NCBI GenBank assembly: GCA_014381985.1
Contig: JACNKP010000052.1
Coordinates: forward strand, 17,752-81,751
DNA: 64,000 nucleotides
Source of the DNA: SAR92 clade bacterium
GTDB lineage: Bacteria > Pseudomonadota > Gammaproteobacteria > Pseudomonadales > Porticoccaceae
Direction of reading: 5' to 3'
Both the position numbers and the translations under genes were made by a program. Position 1 is the first letter of the stretch. Each line of letters opens with the position of its first letter. The notes beneath the pieces are model-generated. The model did no database searches and had not been told where the DNA came from. It saw only the letters and a program-made list of their open reading frames with translations. Shown one piece after another: positions 9,909 through 19,108 of this stretch.

Positions 9909-10517
9909 ATGTCTCAAGAGCCGAATTGGTATAGAGTTGCCAGGCAGTACCCAGCTGTCACTTCGCTAGTAATCCTTAGTGCTCTAGGCGGGATACTGGT
10001 CAGCGTAGACTACTCTGCGGCGATACAGAACCTGAGCTTCAGTGGTATTACAAACAATCAATATTGGCGCCTTATTACCCCTATATTTTTACATTTTGGC
10101 ATGCTGCATTTTGTTTTTAATAGTCTTTGGTTGTCTATGCTGGGGTCGCGTATAGAGCAGTCTATGGGGTCGTTGCATCTTATTATTGTGGTGCTAGTCA
10201 GCGGGCTAGTCTCAAATATTGCACAATATAGTTGGTCTGGAACTGTAAACTTTGGCGGCATGTCCGGAGTGGTATATGCGTTACTGGGCTATATTTGGAT
10301 AAAAAACACATTGGTCCCTCAACGGTTATTGTCTCTACCTAAAGGCATAGTCGGGTTTATGGTTGGATGGTTGTTTTTGTGTATGACTCCGGTGGTGACG
10401 TTTTTTATTGGCGTTGGCATCGCTAATGCGGCCCATTTAGGTGGACTATTAGTGGGGCTTTTATTAGGTTTGGGATTTGGTTTGGTGCAACGATTAAAGG
10501 GTGAGCATGGATCTTAA
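9909..10517 (+). CDS. Rhomboid-family intramembrane serine protease (GlpG-like)
   Basis: A 202-residue polytopic inner-membrane protein with about six hydrophobic helices. The catalytic serine lies in GMSGVVYALLGY (helix 4) and the catalytic histidine in ANAAHLGGLLVG (helix 6), the rhomboid dyad. The helix-2 HFGMLHFVFN motif, with the oxyanion-stabilising His/Asn, is also present. It lacks the cytoplasmic N-terminal domain of E. coli GlpG. Its end overlaps the start of the YeaC gene by about 11 bases, suggesting translational coupling. Confidence 0.92.
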   Translation: MSQEPNWYRVARQYPAVTSLVILSALGGILVSVDYSAAIQNLSFSGITNNQYWRLITPIFLHFGMLHFVFNSLWLSMLGSRIEQSMGSLHLIIVVLVSGLVSNIAQYSWSGTVNFGGMSGVVYALLGYIWIKNTLVPQRLLSLPKGIVGFMVGWLFLCMTPVVTFFIGVGIANAAHLGGLLVGLLLGLGFGLVQRLKGEHGS

Positions 10518-10752
10518 GCAGTTATTGAATAGTATCACCCCTGAGGTTTATGACAGCCTTAAACGGGCGGTAGAAGTTGGTAGGTGGCCTGATCGCCGAT
10601 CGCTAACACATGAACAACTATCCCTTTGTATGCAGGCCATTATTGCGTACGAAGAGTCTATGCCAAAGCATCAGCGTACGGGTTATGTGCCGCCAAAAAA
10701 TACGGCTTGCGAGCCGCCCGATCAGGAGCAAACTATAGTGTGGAAAGAATAA
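10507..10752 (+). CDS. YeaC-like protein (DUF1315)
   Basis: An 81-residue soluble protein of the YeaC/DUF1315 family, which has unknown function. The family pattern is visible in the first ~55 residues: an LKRAVExGRWPDG-like segment followed by LTxEQLxLCMQAIIAYE. I chose the ATG at 10507; a GTG at 10501 in the same frame is the alternative. It overlaps the end of the rhomboid gene, and its stop shares one base with the next gene's ATG (TAATG), so the three are translationally coupled. Confidence 0.8.
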   Translation: MDLKQLLNSITPEVYDSLKRAVEVGRWPDRRSLTHEQLSLCMQAIIAYEESMPKHQRTGYVPPKNTACEPPDQEQTIVWKE

Positions 10753-11582
10753 TGGCGTTAAAAGCCTCAGGCCACCTGGCTAAAATGGATGTTAAATTAG
10801 ATGATACAGTGAGCTATCAGCTTCCCCTTGACGATGAACGAGTTGCCTTAAACGGGCTGATAGGTGAGCATATTAGCATCGAGCACTTAGGTGATATCCA
10901 CTGCGTACACTGTGGTCGTCGTTCAAAGAAGAGTTTTAGTCAGGGCTACTGTTATCCATGTTTTATCAAATTACCTCAATGCGACACCTGTATTATGAGC
11001 CCGGAAAAATGTCACTTTCATCAGGGTACATGTCGGGATCCAGAATGGGGTGAAAAATATTGTTTTACTGACCACTTCGTATATTTGGCAAATAGCTCAG
11101 GCGTAAAGGTGGGCATTACCCGTGGCGATCAGTTGCCCACCCGTTGGATTGACCAAGGGGCGACACAGGGTCTGCCGATCTTTAGAGTCCAAACGCGATA
11201 CCAGGCGGGTCTGATCGAAGACTGTCTGCGAGAGCATGTGGCGGACAAAACCCATTGGCAGAAAATGCTAAAAGGTAATGCTGAACCGGTAGATTTGCCT
11301 ACTATACGAGATGAGTTAATGGCGAAATCCGAATCTGGATTAGAATTTTTAGAGCAAGAGTTTGGTTTGCAGGCATTGCAGCGTCTTTACAATGAGACCA
11401 CTACAGAGATTAATTTCCCTGTTCATGAGTTTCCCGAAAAAGTGAAGAGTTTTAATCTAGACAAGCAACCCCTTGTTGAGGGTGTGTTGAAAGGTATTAA
11501 AGGGCAGTATCTTATTCTCGATACCGGCGTGATCAATATTCGCAAATATACTGCCTATAACGTGCAGTTTTCAGTTAATTAA
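10752..11582 (+). CDS. DUF2797 zinc-ribbon-like protein
   Basis: A 276-residue protein of the DUF2797 family, function unknown. The N-terminal third is cysteine-rich, with CVHCGRRSKKSF, CYPC, CDTC and further Cys/His pairs that look like one or two zinc-binding sites. The segment YLANSSGVKVGITR and the following TRWIDQGA resemble a GIY-YIG-like or nucleotidyl-binding core noted in this family. The start is the ATG at 10752, overlapping the yeaC stop. An upstream in-frame extension to 10626 runs through yeaC and is rejected. YeaC/DUF2797 adjacency is common in gammaproteobacteria. Confidence 0.82.
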   Translation: MALKASGHLAKMDVKLDDTVSYQLPLDDERVALNGLIGEHISIEHLGDIHCVHCGRRSKKSFSQGYCYPCFIKLPQCDTCIMSPEKCHFHQGTCRDPEWGEKYCFTDHFVYLANSSGVKVGITRGDQLPTRWIDQGATQGLPIFRVQTRYQAGLIEDCLREHVADKTHWQKMLKGNAEPVDLPTIRDELMAKSESGLEFLEQEFGLQALQRLYNETTTEINFPVHEFPEKVKSFNLDKQPLVEGVLKGIKGQYLILDTGVINIRKYTAYNVQFSVN

Positions 11583-11598
11583 TTCAAGGACATTACTA

Positions 11599-14229
11599 GT
11601 GAAAGACGCTTTACCGCAAACTATTTATTTAAAGGATTATAAAGTTTCTCCCTTTTTGATTGAGACTACAGACTTGGTTTTTGATCTGGGTGACCAGCAG
11701 ACCTGTGTGACGACCCGCTTGGTTGTTAGGCGTAATCCCGCCAGCGCAGAACAGTCAAACTCACTGGAACTCAACAGTAAAGGCGACGTGCAGTTGCAGT
11801 GGATAGAGATAGATGGACAGCGGTTAAATGACAGCGATTACACGTTGAGCGATAACATGCTGATATTGCCGAATTTGCCCGCTAGCTGCGTTATCACTAC
11901 CGAAGTACTGATCCAGCCTCAGCTCAATACATCCATGATGGGCCTATATCGATCGCGCACCATGTTCTGCACTCAGTGTGAGGCGGAGGGGTTCCGAAGG
12001 ATAACTTACTTCCCCGACCGCCCCGACATTATGTCCATCTTTACGGTCAAAATTGTGGCCGATAAAGCCAACTACCCAATATTACTATCCAACGGCAATG
12101 CTATTGAGCGTGCTGATCTGGAGGGTGGTCGGCACTCCATAACATGGCACGACCCATTTAAAAAACCATCTCATCTCTTCGCTCTAGTCGCAGGCACTCT
12201 GGCCGTCGTTGAAGATAGCTTTACCACCGTATCAGGCCGTGAAATACCATTACAGATTTTTGTTGAAGAAAAAGATTTGGATAAATGCGCTCATGCTATG
12301 TTGTCATTAAAGAAATCAATGCGTTGGGATGAGGACGTTTATGGTCGTGAGTACGATTTGGATATCTTTATGATCGTGGCGGTCGACGATTTCAATATGG
12401 GTGCGATGGAAAATAAAGGTCTCAATATCTTTAATACTTCAGCGGTATTAGCTAACCCTAAAACTACGACCGATGCTTCATTTTTGCGTGTTGAAGGCGT
12501 GGTGGCCCATGAGTATTTCCACAACTGGTCAGGGAATCGCGTAAATGTTCGTGATTGGTTTCAGTTAAGCCTCAAAGAGGGTTTTACTGTATTCCGTGAC
12601 TCCCAATTTTCATCTGATATGAACTCACCCACGGTAAAACGTATTGAGGATGTTAGCTTTTTACGTACCCATCAGTTTGCCGAAGATGGCGGCCCAATGT
12701 CTCATCAAGTACAGCCAGATGCCTATATGGAGATCAATAACTTTTACACCTTGACCGTGTATGAGAAAGGCTCTGAAATCGTACGCATGTATCACACCTT
12801 GTTGGGAGCTAAAACTTTCCGCAAAGGCAGTGATCTATATTTTGATCGCCATGATGGCGAAGCCGTCACTATCGAAGAATTTGTAGCGGCGATGGAAGAT
12901 GCCAGCGGTCGCGACCTTACGCAGTTCCGCCGCTGGTACAAACAGTCGGGCACACCTGTACTTAAAGTGCGCTCTGAATATGATGCTACAGCAAAGACCT
13001 ATAAACTTAACTTCGATCAGAGCTGCCCTCCGACACCGGGGCAAAGTGAAAAGCTTCCTTTTGTTATTCCGCTCAAGCTTGGTCTCGTCAGTGACGATGG
13101 GGTGGACATACAGCTTAATAGTGCAGGTGAGACTGAGATCATTATTGAAATCACTGAGCCTCACCATCATTTGGTGTTTGAAAATGTTGATGCTGAACCA
13201 GTACCGTCTTTATTGCGTGGTTTGTCGGCACCGGTAAAATTGGACTATCCCTATAGTACTGAGCAATTGGCTCATCTGATGGCCAATGACAGCGATGGAT
13301 TTAATCGCTGGGACGCCAGTCAAACACTGAGCCTGACAGTATTAAATCAACTCATGCACGACAGCCTGCACGATCGACCCATGGTTCTCGATGGAGAGTT
13401 AGTTGAAGCTTACAAAGCACTGCTGTCTGATGAATCTCTAGATTCTGCGATGGTGGCGCTGATGTTGCAGCTGCCGACTGAGGCATTGCTCCATGAAGAG
13501 GCGGATGCTATTCATATCGCTGCTATCCATGACGCCAGATCATTTCTGCGTACCGCTTTAGCAGGTTGTTTGGCTGTTGAGTTGGAAGCCATATATGAAC
13601 GCCATAATACCCAACAAGCTTATGCCCCAAATGTGGAGCAGATGGGAAACCGTAGTCTTAAAAATGCTGCATTGGGCTATCTGATGCTTGTGGATAGCGG
13701 AGTAGAGTTGGCTTGGGCTCAATTCCAAAATGCTGACAACATGACGGATCAGTCCGCGGCGCTTAGTGCGCTAGTAAATTGCCCAGCTGCTGCTGACTAT
13801 GCAGCTAAAGCGTTGGCGCTGTTCCTAGAAGAATTTAAAGATGAAGCCTTGGCCATGAATGTTTGGTTACAAATTCAGGCAGCCAATAGCCAGCCTAATG
13901 CCTTAGACCGCGTTAAGGCTCTGTTGGAGCATTCAGCATTTAGCATGACTAATCCGAATAAAATTCGCAGCTTGATCGGCGGATTTGCCAATGCCAATCA
14001 TGTTAATTTTCATGCGACTGATGGTTCGGGATATGTCTTTTTAACTGAACAAATTTTGGCGTTAAATACAGTTAATCCGCAGATCGCGGCTAGGTTAGTT
14101 ACGCCACTAACTCGATGGAAGAAGTTCTCCGAGCCCAACCGTAAACTGATGCGAGATGCATTGCAAAACATCGCTAATGAGCCTAATTTGGTTAAGGACG
14201 TTTATGAAATCGCGACAAAGTCACTTTAA
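11599..14229 (+). CDS. pepN: Aminopeptidase N
   Basis: A cytoplasmic M1-family zinc aminopeptidase, 876 residues, the usual PepN length. The exopeptidase motif GAMEN is at residues 268-272. The zinc site HEYFH has ligands H304 and H308 and catalytic E305, with the third ligand E327 in LKEGF. The long C-terminal alpha-helical domain is complete. The start is GTG at 11599, 16 bases after DUF2797, with CAAGGA upstream. It ends the core-genome block and is followed by an intrinsic terminator about 185 bases downstream. Confidence 0.96.
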   Translation: MKDALPQTIYLKDYKVSPFLIETTDLVFDLGDQQTCVTTRLVVRRNPASAEQSNSLELNSKGDVQLQWIEIDGQRLNDSDYTLSDNMLILPNLPASCVITTEVLIQPQLNTSMMGLYRSRTMFCTQCEAEGFRRITYFPDRPDIMSIFTVKIVADKANYPILLSNGNAIERADLEGGRHSITWHDPFKKPSHLFALVAGTLAVVEDSFTTVSGREIPLQIFVEEKDLDKCAHAMLSLKKSMRWDEDVYGREYDLDIFMIVAVDDFNMGAMENKGLNIFNTSAVLANPKTTTDASFLRVEGVVAHEYFHNWSGNRVNVRDWFQLSLKEGFTVFRDSQFSSDMNSPTVKRIEDVSFLRTHQFAEDGGPMSHQVQPDAYMEINNFYTLTVYEKGSEIVRMYHTLLGAKTFRKGSDLYFDRHDGEAVTIEEFVAAMEDASGRDLTQFRRWYKQSGTPVLKVRSEYDATAKTYKLNFDQSCPPTPGQSEKLPFVIPLKLGLVSDDGVDIQLNSAGETEIIIEITEPHHHLVFENVDAEPVPSLLRGLSAPVKLDYPYSTEQLAHLMANDSDGFNRWDASQTLSLTVLNQLMHDSLHDRPMVLDGELVEAYKALLSDESLDSAMVALMLQLPTEALLHEEADAIHIAAIHDARSFLRTALAGCLAVELEAIYERHNTQQAYAPNVEQMGNRSLKNAALGYLMLVDSGVELAWAQFQNADNMTDQSAALSALVNCPAAADYAAKALALFLEEFKDEALAMNVWLQIQAANSQPNALDRVKALLEHSAFSMTNPNKIRSLIGGFANANHVNFHATDGSGYVFLTEQILALNTVNPQIAARLVTPLTRWKKFSEPNRKLMRDALQNIANEPNLVKDVYEIATKSL

Positions 14230-14413
14230 GGGCTAATTAGCGTCTATTAAATTAATGCGATAGTGATTAGATAATAACGATTTTATAGACTAGCCTTATA
14301 GTATCAGTCTAGTGGCAGTAATCTCTGCAGCTAGTACTGCTGCTCATTTTATTAGGCGCATTGATCTAGATTGATGTGTTCTGCCGGTGAGCTACATCTG
14401 ACCCTAAACTTTT

Positions 14414-14441
14414 AGGAGGCTTTCACAAGCCTCCTTTTTTT
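14414..14441 (+). terminator. Rho-independent terminator downstream of pepN
   Basis: A perfect 9-bp stem (AGGAGGCTT at 14414-14422, pairing with 14427-14435) with a 4-base TCAC loop is followed by a run of seven T. It lies 185 bases after the pepN stop and is the natural end of the nadK-pepN block. Confidence 0.9.
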
Positions 14442-14780
14442 GTCCTCTAACTTTGGTGATCGCCCTGTAACAGAATACTCGATTGCCTTTGATGGCTGCA
14501 AATAAATGCATATCAAGTACAGATATGGAAAGGCGTTTTATTGACCCTATATCTCACCATTAACTGGTATTTCATGATAGATTCTGGGCGATTCAACGAC
14601 CAATCTAGAGAGGTAAACGTGGCTACCTATAGGACGCCTGGCAGAGATACAAGCTCGCTCAAGCACTAAATCTATCGCAGAGCAGGCGAGGCGTGCGCCT
14701 GCTGAAAAGTCGGTGGTTAATCCGAATGGACGAAGCGACAATTCAGCCATAGCCCTAGACTTAGGTTTAGACTTACGAGC

Positions 14781-14806
14781 AAGCCTAGGCTTCGTCAGGC
14801 TAGCCT
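14781..14806. promoter_or_regulatory. Twin perfect palindromes upstream of the 5-alpha-reductase gene
   Basis: AAGCCTAGGCTT (14781-14792, 12-bp perfect palindrome) and AGGCTAGCCT (14797-14806, 10-bp perfect palindrome) have centres 15 bases apart and end 16 bases before the ATG. The short core CCTAG recurs at 14754. They may form a regulator site or an RNA hairpin in the leader. Function is inferred from symmetry and position only. Confidence 0.4.
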
Positions 14807-14822
14807 AGATTAGTCTTCACAC

Positions 14823-15638
14823 ATGTCATTTAGAGATCTTGTTATGCAATGGTATACCGGCAACGTTTTTTACGACACATTACTAATTGTGGGCTTTATT
14901 TATGCAGCCTTGATTTTGGTCAGTAGTTTTTTTGGCACGGCTCAGTATGGCGGTCGATTTGGCGGCCGAGGCAAAGGAATGAAACTTGGCTCTAAGCTTG
15001 GCTGGGTTGTTATGGAGGCACCTGGCCTACTAGTATTTCCTTTAGTGTATATGGTGGGCAGCAATGCACTAGAACCTGTACCTCTTTTCTTTTTGTGTAT
15101 TTGGATGATTCACTACACTAATCGTGCGCTCGTCACGCCATTACTTATGCGTGTGCAACCCGGCACTCAATCGTCATTCGCCCTCAACGTGGTTTTTGCC
15201 GGATGGTTTACATTATCGCTACATGGCTACTTTAATGCGGCGTACATATCTGAACTAGGCGACCAATACACGATAGGGTGGTTTAGCGACCCACGCTTTA
15301 TTGTTGGGCTGATTATTTATTTACTTGGCTTTTTGCTCAATATTTACTCAGACACCATTCTACGCAATTTGCGCTCATTGCACCCAGATCCAAACGAGCC
15401 TCGCTATAAAATACCGTATGGCGGCTTATTTAAATGGGTAAGTTGCCCTCAATATCTTGGCGAAATAATATCATTTGTTGGCTTTGCCGTTATGACTTGG
15501 AACTTAGGCGCCGTATTTGTATTGGCAATGACTGCTGGAAATCTTATTCCTCGAGCGATATATACTCACAAATGGTTCAACAAAAACTTTGAGGATTATC
15601 CGGCAGAACGCAAAGCGATAATTCCATTTATTGTGTAG
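14823..15638 (+). CDS. 3-oxo-5-alpha-steroid 4-dehydrogenase-like (steroid 5-alpha-reductase family) membrane enzyme
   Basis: A 271-residue polytopic membrane protein of the steroid 5-alpha-reductase family, which uses NADPH to reduce the 4-ene of 3-oxo-4-ene steroids. The C-terminal domain carries the family signature in order: NIYSDTILRNLRSL, YKIPYGGLFKWVSCPQYLGEI, then NLIPRAIYTHKWF and a DYPAERKAIIPF ending. These match eukaryotic SRD5A1 and its bacterial relatives closely. About six hydrophobic helices are visible. No clear ribosome site precedes the ATG. It stands at the edge of the steroid gene block, which supports a true steroid substrate. Other lipid-enone reductases share the fold, so substrate identity is inference. 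Confidence 0.85.
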   Translation: MSFRDLVMQWYTGNVFYDTLLIVGFIYAALILVSSFFGTAQYGGRFGGRGKGMKLGSKLGWVVMEAPGLLVFPLVYMVGSNALEPVPLFFLCIWMIHYTNRALVTPLLMRVQPGTQSSFALNVVFAGWFTLSLHGYFNAAYISELGDQYTIGWFSDPRFIVGLIIYLLGFLLNIYSDTILRNLRSLHPDPNEPRYKIPYGGLFKWVSCPQYLGEIISFVGFAVMTWNLGAVFVLAMTAGNLIPRAIYTHKWFNKNFEDYPAERKAIIPFIV

Positions 15639-15809
15639 TCTGCAAACACGACTTTTAGCTAACCAACACTCACTTTAATGCGCGCTTTGAACATCTGCGG
15701 AATGGGACGTGCAAGGCAACAACGCGTCTCAATGACGGGATTGGACAGTAAGTAGACGTTGTGTTGACTATAACGGCATTAAACGGTGGCCAGTCGATTT
15801 TACTGTTTT

Positions 15810-16955
15810 TTAAGAAAATGTTGCTAAGCTTTTCAAGATCAAACTTACCAGCATAGACTGTTGGGTGGCGCCAGTTTTGGCAAATATTGATCGTAATTGA
15901 GCGCGTGCTGTATTGCGTGCAATGCCGAGAAAAGCCGCACTCTGATCAAGCGTCTCTCCTGCAGCTAAGTGCTTGGCCAACATAGCTTCGGCACGAGTTA
16001 GTTTATACAGAGAGCGCAGCATCTTAATGTCAATTTCGTATTTTTTGGCCGGGTCGCTAATAAAGATCATCAAGTGTGGAGTTTTAGCCGATTCGACCGT
16101 TTGGTCGACCGTTAATGGTTTGATTAACAGCTCTAAATGCACGGCCCCCGAAGGTCTCTCAACCGTCATTGCATTGACAGGTGGAATGGTTTGCTTGCGC
16201 TGTGCGTCGATAACCTCAGAGATGTAATCGTTCAGCTTATGTTTGTCATTTGTGTTATCTAGATGCAACTGGTCGTTAATATTATAGATTCCGTCTTTCT
16301 GGGAGAGAAAATTCTCGGCGGCTCTATTTTGATTAATGACCTTGCCTCTTTCATCCAGAGTAATGATGCCAATGGAAAGCCCTGATATGGTATTGGAAAA
16401 AAGCTTTCGTTCGCTGTCGAGCTGAATTAGTTGCATCCCGTTGGCAACCGCGCGCTGTATATGCTGGCCAATTTCGGCCACAAAAGCCTTTTCTTCCTTA
16501 TTAAAATTAGGTGCAGTTTTGGGGCGACAAAATCTGACTGTAAAGCGCTGGCCGTTGGCGTTTCTTAGGTCTAGGCCCATCATGTGATAGATATTAATGG
16601 GGGCCATACACATCGTATATAACTTGCTGCTTTCAAGGAACTTATAGGATATGCATTCATCCAGAGTTACCGCTTTGCCCCAGGGTAGTTTATGCATGAG
16701 ATCTGATGTGTAATACCTGTCGGTATAGGGATTCTCGTGATCGTCAATTAGGGTCTTCTGAAGTATATCGCAAGAAATAAAGAGGAGGCCACCATCATCA
16801 CCTATGGGCTCTCTAAGGGTCATTGATGCAAAGTTAAGCTTCAGAATTTTCCTTATATTTTCAAGGAAACTGTTGTACGGATCTTCTTCAATATGGCCAT
16901 CATAAATGTAGCCAAGAAGTTTACTAAATTCTGCAATTGATAGGTGTTCAAGCAT
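15810..16955 (-). CDS. LuxR-family transcriptional regulator
   Basis: A 381-residue regulator. The C-terminal ~65 residues form a LuxR/GerE-type helix-turn-helix (LTRAEAMLAKHLAAGETL, then ARNTARAQLRSIFAKTGA). The N-terminal ~300 residues contain a PAS/GAF-like sensor, with a PAS-like segment around residues 185-235 (ITLDERGKVINQNRAAENFL). Size and layout resemble TeiR, the LuxR-type testosterone-inducible activator of Comamonas testosteroni (about 390 residues). It sits at the 3' end of the hsa operon on the same strand with a 180-bp gap, so it probably has its own promoter. A role as steroid-responsive regulator of this island is inferred from position. Confidence 0.8.
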   Translation of the reverse strand: MLEHLSIAEFSKLLGYIYDGHIEEDPYNSFLENIRKILKLNFASMTLREPIGDDGGLLFISCDILQKTLIDDHENPYTDRYYTSDLMHKLPWGKAVTLDECISYKFLESSKLYTMCMAPINIYHMMGLDLRNANGQRFTVRFCRPKTAPNFNKEEKAFVAEIGQHIQRAVANGMQLIQLDSERKLFSNTISGLSIGIITLDERGKVINQNRAAENFLSQKDGIYNINDQLHLDNTNDKHKLNDYISEVIDAQRKQTIPPVNAMTVERPSGAVHLELLIKPLTVDQTVESAKTPHLMIFISDPAKKYEIDIKMLRSLYKLTRAEAMLAKHLAAGETLDQSAAFLGIARNTARAQLRSIFAKTGATQQSMLVSLILKSLATFS

Positions 16956-17135
16956 AAAGAATTGTAAAACCTTCGTTTGATAGTGGGCTTAAAAACCGTA
17001 GTTACACCTTGATATTAGACGCGATCGCATACTATAAGTCGATAATCTTAGAATACGCAAGAAAATAAAATCTAGAGAGAGCTATTCAAGTTGAATCTTA
17101 GGATAACTCTGGAATGGATTTAGGTGAAATAACGT

Positions 17136-18161
17136 TTAGTGCTTTGCCGCAGCGGCCATTTCGATGGCAATGTCCTCAATCAAATCTTCTTGGCCGCCAA
17201 CGGTCCTTCGTCGAGCCATTTCTAATAAAATTTGATGGGAGGGCACGCCGTATTTTAATTCGGCTCGCTTAGCGAAGAGCAGGAATGAAGAATAGGCCCC
17301 AGCATAGCCCAGCACTAAAGCATCACGGCCTAGCCTTACAGGCTCATCCATTATCGGAATCACCTGCTCCTCTGCGGCATCCATGAGCTTGAATATATCG
17401 ATACCGGTTGTGGCTCCCATGCGGTCTAAGACGGCAGCCATGACTTCAAGTGGCGTATTGCCGGCGCCAGCACCCAGGCCTGCGGCAGAGCCGTCAATGC
17501 GGTCCGCGCCAGCTTCCAGGGCCGCCAGAGAGTTTGCCACACCCATAGCTAGGTTATGATGCCCGTGGAACCCAATCTGGGTGTCTTGGTTTAATTCGGA
17601 ACGCAACAGTGCAATTCGCTCAGTGACATCATCTGGGAGCATATAGCCGGCTGAATCGGTGCAGTAAATACAGTTTGCGCCGTAGGACTCCATCAGTTTT
17701 CCCTGTTCTAATAGCTGTTCGGGAGTGACCATATGAGCCATCATCAAAAAGCCGACCGTATCAAGCCCCATCTGCTGGGACAGGTTGATGTGCTGGCGAG
17801 ACACATTAGCTTCGGTGCAATGCGTGGCTACTCTAATTGTTGTTACACCACACCCAGCTGCCATGCGCAAATGATCTACAGTACCTATACCGGGGAGTAA
17901 TAAGGCCGATATTCTAGCTTTTTTAACCCTATTCACTACTGCTGTCATATATTCTTCGTCTGTGTGAGCCGCAAAGCCATAATTGAGTGAGGCACCACCC
18001 AGCCCATCGCCGTGGGTCACCTCAATCAGTGGCACACCAGCATCATCCAGCGCACCCGATATATTAATCATTTGCTCTATGGAGATTTTGTGTTGCTTGG
18101 GATGCATCCCCTCGCGCAGACACATATCATGGAGAATGACGTTTTTACCTGAAAGATTCAT
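17136..18161 (-). CDS. hsaF: 4-hydroxy-2-oxoacid aldolase (HsaF/TesG/MhpE family)
   Basis: Cleaves 4-hydroxy-2-oxohexanoate to pyruvate and propanal, the last carbon-carbon cleavage of the steroid A/B-ring meta pathway. It works as a channelling complex with HsaG. The 341-residue TIM-barrel protein has the family blocks LREGMH (R16, E17, H20), [31 protein letters not shown] (metal histidines) and [10 protein letters not shown]. Family members I recall have Asp where this protein has Glu17; that Asp is a metal ligand in BphI/DmpG. It is the last gene of the fadD3-hsaCBADEGF operon, 21 bases after hsaG. Confidence 0.93.
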   Translation of the reverse strand: MNLSGKNVILHDMCLREGMHPKQHKISIEQMINISGALDDAGVPLIEVTHGDGLGGASLNYGFAAHTDEEYMTAVVNRVKKARISALLLPGIGTVDHLRMAAGCGVTTIRVATHCTEANVSRQHINLSQQMGLDTVGFLMMAHMVTPEQLLEQGKLMESYGANCIYCTDSAGYMLPDDVTERIALLRSELNQDTQIGFHGHHNLAMGVANSLAALEAGADRIDGSAAGLGAGAGNTPLEVMAAVLDRMGATTGIDIFKLMDAAEEQVIPIMDEPVRLGRDALVLGYAGAYSSFLLFAKRAELKYGVPSHQILLEMARRRTVGGQEDLIEDIAIEMAAAAKH

Positions 18162-18182
18162 AAGAGCACTCTTTACTAAAAA

Positions 18183-19082
18183 TTAATGCCAGTGGCATGA
18201 TTTGGTAGGCTGCTGAGCCAGCATTTCCGCTGTGCGCAGTCCCGCCGCAGTCATAATGTCGAGATTACCTGAGTATTTTGGCAGAAAGTCTCCCAGACCT
18301 TCGACCTGAACTGAAATAGTGACCTTATTGCCGTTAAAAAGAGGAGTGTTGAGCATAATAAAGCCCGGGACATACTTCTGAACCTCCGCAATCATGTTTT
18401 CAAAAGAAGCAGTGATAGCGGGTTGGTCAGGAGTGTCGACAGTTAAGCAATGCACCGTATCACGCATGACTAGAGGTGGCTGTGCAGGGTTAATAATGAT
18501 AATGGCTTTACCTTTACCCGCCCCGCCGACACTTTCAATGGCGGATGATGTCGTGCGGGTGAATTCGTCGATATTATCCCGGGTGCCCATACCTACTGAT
18601 TCAGATGCGACAGTGGCCACAATTTCAGCATAAGATACGGCCTGCACACGGCTCACAGCCGCCACTAACGGTATCGTCGCTTGGCCGCCACAAGTCACCA
18701 TGTTTACATTGCTGTGATGACCTTCTTTGAGCAACTGTTCAAGATTGACCGGGGGCACGCAATAAGGGCCAATGGCCGCTGGAGTTAGATCGATCATTAT
18801 GACGCCGCGAGAGGTTAATTTCTGAGAATTTTCAGCATGCACATAGGCTGAAGTAGCGTCGAATGCGATCCTTATGTTGTCTGCTTCAATAAAATCGAGC
18901 ACACCGTCTACGCCATCAGTGGAGACCTTAAGTCCGTAGTCGCGAGCACGCTGAATGCCGGGTGATTCGTCAATGCCCACCATCCAAACAGGCTCTATCC
19001 AGTCGCTGCGCAGCGCCTTCATTAAAAGGTCTGTGCCTATATTGCCTGGCCCGATAATTACAGCACGTAGTTTGTTTGTCAT
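18183..19082 (-). CDS. hsaG: Acylating propanal/acetaldehyde dehydrogenase (HsaG/TesF)
   Basis: Oxidises propanal from HsaF to propionyl-CoA using NAD+ and CoA. The 299-residue chain begins with the Rossmann motif [10 protein letters not shown]. The catalytic cysteine lies in [12 protein letters not shown], followed by the family segment [16 protein letters not shown] and the C-terminal dimer region with [19 protein letters not shown]. The size and all blocks match the DmpF/BphJ/HsaG family. It lies between hsaE (26 bases upstream) and hsaF (21 bases downstream). Confidence 0.95.
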   Translation of the reverse strand: MTNKLRAVIIGPGNIGTDLLMKALRSDWIEPVWMVGIDESPGIQRARDYGLKVSTDGVDGVLDFIEADNIRIAFDATSAYVHAENSQKLTSRGVIMIDLTPAAIGPYCVPPVNLEQLLKEGHHSNVNMVTCGGQATIPLVAAVSRVQAVSYAEIVATVASESVGMGTRDNIDEFTRTTSSAIESVGGAGKGKAIIIINPAQPPLVMRDTVHCLTVDTPDQPAITASFENMIAEVQKYVPGFIMLNTPLFNGNKVTISVQVEGLGDFLPKYSGNLDIMTAAGLRTAEMLAQQPTKSCHWH

Positions 19083-19108
19083 AAACAGTTCCTTAGTTGC
19101 CTATCTCG

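Larger units (their letters stand above)
14230..14822. other. 593-bp region without a convincing gene
   Basis: Apart from the terminator, no gene is supported. A minus-strand open frame (14547-14750) and a plus-strand frame without a start codon (about 14617-14808) cover the same bases. Neither resembles a known protein. The last 45 bases before the 5-alpha-reductase gene hold two perfect palindromes, listed separately. The stretch marks the boundary between core genes and the steroid island. Confidence 0.6.

Noticed and set aside
14547..14750. Minus-strand 67-residue open frame in the gap after pepN
   Set aside because: No recognisable family, no good ribosome site, and an equally long plus-strand frame without a start covers the same bases.
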